Positions 11,899 through 14,495 of a DNA stretch of 14,495 nucleotides are shown in pieces. How positions within the stretch are numbered: position 1 is the stretch's first letter; every line of letters starts with the position of its first letter. The notes below the pieces were generated by a model, which was not told the origin of the DNA, made no database searches, and was given only the letters and a program-made list of their open reading frames with translations. Source of the stretch: JASLPR01 sp964496475 (GTDB lineage Bacteria; Chloroflexota; UBA11872; VXNJ01); assembly GCA_964496475.1 (NCBI GenBank), contig CAZBZS010000056.1:1-14495 (forward strand). Reading direction: 5' to 3'. The position numbers and the translations under genes were made by a program.

Positions 11899-14495
11899 CA
11901 GTCTGGCTGGCCTTCGTGCTCGCGATCGCGGTAGGCGGCCAGGGGGAGGACATTGTAGGTGGAGCCGCCGGTGCTGATGGCGTCGGCGAGGGCGCGGGCG
12001 GTGTCGATGGAAGTCAGGCAGGGTACCTGACTTTCGGCGGCGGCACGGCGCATTTGAAAACCGTCCTGCAGGGTCTCGCGGTCGCCGGTGAGGGTGTTGA
12101 CGACGAGGACGGTATTGCCCCGGCGTATGTTGTCGATCATGGTGTTGTCGCCGTCCCGTAGGCGGCTGACTTCTTCGACTTCGAGGCCGAATCCACGCAG
12201 GTAGCGGGCGGTGCCGGAGGTGGCGAGGAGCGAGTAGCCACGCTCGGCGAAGGCCTTCGCGATGGGCGAGCATTCGGCTTTGTGGCGATCGGCGATGGAC
12301 ATGAGAATGGCGCCGGTCGCGGGGATGCCGAGTCCGGCGGAGAGCATGGCCTTGTGCAAGGCGGGGGCGAATTCGGTGTCGATGCCCATGACCTCACCGG
12401 TGGATTTCATCTCGGGACCGAGGAAGGTGTCGACCCCGGAGAGCTTGGCCATGGAGAACACAGGGGCCTTCACCGCGACTAGGGGGCTCTCGGGCCAAAG
12501 GCCGGGCTCGTAGCCGAGTTTGCGCAGAGTATGGCCGAGCATGATGCGGGTGGCCAGGCGGACCATGGGTACGCCGGTGATCTTGCTCATGAAGGGCACG
12601 GTGCGGCTGGCGCGGGGGTTGACCTCGATGACGTAGACCTCGTCTTCCCAGACGACGTACTGGATGTTGACGAGGCCGCGGGCATTGACGGCGCGGCAGA
12701 TGGTGAGGGTGTACTGGACGAGCTTCGCGGCGGCTTCGGGGGAGAGGCCGATAGGTGGGTAGACGGCGAAGCTGTCGCCGGAGTGGACGCCGGCGCGCTC
12801 GATGTGCTCCATGATGCCGGGAATGAGCGTGTCTTCGCCGTCGCAGATGGCGTCGACCTCAACCTCCTTACCTTCGAGGTACTTGTCGATGAGGACGGGG
12901 TGGGAGGGGGAGGGCTGGGTTACGGTGGTGATGTAGCGCTTGAGGCTCTGGCGGTCGGCGACGATTTCCATGGCGCGGCCGCCAAGTACGTATGAGGGAC
13001 GGGCCAGGACCGGGTAGCCGAGGCGCTCGGCGACTTCGAGGGCGTCTTCCATGCGATGCACGGCGGCGCCGGGGGGGCGCTGGATGCCAAGGCGCTCCAA
13101 GAGTGCGTCGAACTTCTCACGATTCTCGGTCTCGTCGATGGACTTGACGTCGCTGCCGGCGATGCGGACGCCCAGGTTGTAAAGGGGACCGGCGAGGTTG
13201 ATGGCAGTCTGGCCGCCGAACTGCACAACGGCGGCGGGGGCGTGCTGGCCGGTCTCGTTCTCGATGATGTCGGCGACGCTTTCTTCGTCGAGCGCCTCGA
13301 AGTACAGGCGGTCGGAGGTGTCAAAATCGGTACTGACGGTCTCGGGGTTGCTGTTGATCATGACGCTCTTGCGTCCGCTCTCCTGCAAGGCCCAGGCGGA
13401 GTGGACGGAGCAGTAGTCGAATTCGATGCCCTGACCGATGCGGATGGGGCCGGAGCCGATTACGACGGCGGCTTCGTCGGCGAAGGGCCGGGCCTCGTTC
13501 TCCATCTCGTAGGTGCTGTAGTAGTAAGGGGTGTAGGCGGCGAACTCGGCGGCGCAGGTGTCTACCATCTTGTAGACGGGGCGGATTCCCCAGGTATGGC
13601 GCAGGTCGCGCACGCGCTGGGGCAATTCGTCGGCGAGGTTGCCGATCATCTCGTCGGAGAATCCGAGGCGCTTGGCCTCCCAGAGCAGGCTGGGGTCGAG
13701 GGGCTCCTCCAGCAGGCGGATTTCCATGCGGTAGATGTTGTTGAGCTTTTCGAGGAAGAAGATGTCTATGGCGGTGCGGCGGGCAAGCTCGTCGGTCGAG
13801 ATGCCGCGGCGCAGGGCGGCCATGAGGGCCCAGAGGCGCTGATCGTTGGGGGTGTCGATATACCGGGCGATGTCCGTGGCGGTGTCCCAGCCAGGATCCT
13901 CCCAGAGGAGGGTGCGGCCGCCGAACTCCAGGCCGCGAACGGCCTTGTTAAGAGCGGCCTCCATAGTGCGCTCGATGGCCATGACCTCGCCGGTGGCCTT
14001 CATCTGGGTGCCGAGGCTGCGGTCGCCGCCGGCGAACTTGTCGAAGGGCCAACGGGGGATCTTGACGACGACGTAGTCGAGGGCCGGTTCGAAGGCGGCG
14101 GTGGTCTCGCGGGTGATCGGGTTGGCGATCTGGTCCAGGGTGCGGCCGATGGCGATGCGGGCGGCGATGCGGGCGATGGGGTAGCCGGTGGCCTTGGAAG
14201 CGAGGGCGGAGGAGCGGCTGACGCGGGGATTGACCTCGATTACCCGGTACTCAAACGAGTTTGGATCTAGGGCGTACTGGATGTTGCAGCCGCCTTCGAT
14301 GCCGAGGGCGCGGATGATCTTGAGCGCCGCCGAGCGCAGCATCTGGTATTCCTTGTCGCTGAGGGTCTGGCTGGGAGCGACGACGATGGAGTCGCCGGTG
14401 TGAACTCCCATGGGGTCGAGATTTTCCATGTTGCAGACGGTGATGCAGTTGTCGGCGGCGTCGCGCATGACCTCGTACTCGACCTCTTTCCAGCC
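11898..14495 (-). CDS. carB: carbamoyl-phosphate synthase large subunit, N-terminus outside the window
   Basis: CarB makes carbamoyl phosphate from bicarbonate, two ATP and ammonia delivered by CarA, feeding pyrimidine and arginine synthesis. The visible 865 residues begin at GWKEVEYEVMRD (compare WKEYEMEVVRD of E. coli CarB), so roughly 200 N-terminal residues lie beyond 14495. Seen in order are the end of the first ATP-grasp half (CNMENLDPMGVHTGDS, VIEVNPRVSRSSALASKATG), the oligomerisation region and the second ATP-grasp half (IGSGPIRIGQGIEFDYC, RPSYVLGGRAMEIV, VIEVNPRASRTVPF). The C-terminal MGS-like allosteric domain contains LLATSGTARYL and NTMIDNIRRGNTVLVVNTL. The frame is intact to the edge. 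The stop overlaps the pyrK start by one base. Identification is certain. Confidence 0.97.
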   Translation of the reverse strand, partial: GWKEVEYEVMRDAADNCITVCNMENLDPMGVHTGDSIVVAPSQTLSDKEYQMLRSAALKIIRALGIEGGCNIQYALDPNSFEYRVIEVNPRVSRSSALASKATGYPIARIAARIAIGRTLDQIANPITRETTAAFEPALDYVVVKIPRWPFDKFAGGDRSLGTQMKATGEVMAIERTMEAALNKAVRGLEFGGRTLLWEDPGWDTATDIARYIDTPNDQRLWALMAALRRGISTDELARRTAIDIFFLEKLNNIYRMEIRLLEEPLDPSLLWEAKRLGFSDEMIGNLADELPQRVRDLRHTWGIRPVYKMVDTCAAEFAAYTPYYYSTYEMENEARPFADEAAVVIGSGPIRIGQGIEFDYCSVHSAWALQESGRKSVMINSNPETVSTDFDTSDRLYFEALDEESVADIIENETGQHAPAAVVQFGGQTAINLAGPLYNLGVRIAGSDVKSIDETENREKFDALLERLGIQRPPGAAVHRMEDALEVAERLGYPVLARPSYVLGGRAMEIVADRQSLKRYITTVTQPSPSHPVLIDKYLEGKEVEVDAICDGEDTLIPGIMEHIERAGVHSGDSFAVYPPIGLSPEAAAKLVQYTLTICRAVNARGLVNIQYVVWEDEVYVIEVNPRASRTVPFMSKITGVPMVRLATRIMLGHTLRKLGYEPGLWPESPLVAVKAPVFSMAKLSGVDTFLGPEMKSTGEVMGIDTEFAPALHKAMLSAGLGIPATGAILMSIADRHKAECSPIAKAFAERGYSLLATSGTARYLRGFGLEVEEVSRLRDGDNTMIDNIRRGNTVLVVNTLTGDRETLQDGFQMRRAAAESQVPCLTSIDTARALADAISTGGSTYNVLPLAAYRDREHEGQPD

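Noticed and set aside
13056..14270. 404-codon open frame on the plus strand opposite carB
   Set aside because: Gly/Val/Asp/Ala-rich low-complexity translation with no motif. It is a by-product of the C-ending codon bias of carB, which is intact on the other strand.
1..14495. Hidden defence system, mobile element or CRISPR array
   Set aside because: No direct-repeat arrays, transposase, integrase or nuclease-like ORF was found. Gene content is housekeeping and composition is uniform.

Overview
This is an ordinary bacterial chromosome segment of high G+C content. It carries housekeeping genes for translation, replication, cell division, chromosome segregation and pyrimidine synthesis. Gene content and codon style suggest a Chloroflexota-type bacterium, perhaps a Dehalococcoidia/SAR202-like lineage. 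That placement is inferred from overall gene character and was not tested with a tree. I see no phage, insertion sequence, CRISPR array or plasmid signature.

Layout. Bases 1-42 are the 5' half of a tRNA-Arg(UCG) on the minus strand, cut by the window edge. Bases 331-770 hold a small lipoprotein gene that seems to need a frameshift. At 962-1276 is rpsT (ribosomal protein S20), which meets holA (DNA polymerase III delta, minus, 1277-2311) stop codon to stop codon. A class III aminotransferase of the glutamate-1-semialdehyde aminomutase family (plus, 2478-3806) converges on proC (minus, 3874-4680). Upstream of proC lie decayed comEA and comEC remnants (minus, 4731-5506). In Bacillus subtilis a ProC-like gene (comER), comEA, comEC, holA and rpsT also lie together, so 962-5506 looks like an old comE-holA-rpsT neighbourhood whose DNA-uptake genes have died.

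Next is a YchF/OLA1-family nucleotide-binding protein (plus, 5670-6749) with an altered P-loop. It converges on pyrD (class 1B type, minus, 6890-7846). A divergent parA-ftsZ operon follows (plus, 8068-10126), with ftsZ overlapping the end of parA and no parB between them. On the minus strand, carB (cut by the right edge), pyrK and a DMT/EamA transporter form a tight transcription unit (14495 to 10188).

How they work together. CarB makes carbamoyl phosphate, the first intermediate of pyrimidine and arginine synthesis. PyrD and PyrK form the dihydroorotate dehydrogenase that makes orotate, yet their genes are separated by the transporter and the parA-ftsZ operon. ParA and FtsZ link chromosome positioning with division. 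The plus strand is strongly G-rich regardless of gene direction, so plus genes use G-ending codons and minus genes C-ending codons, as expected inside a single replichore. Several plus genes and proC end in compact hairpin terminators that touch or include the stop codon.
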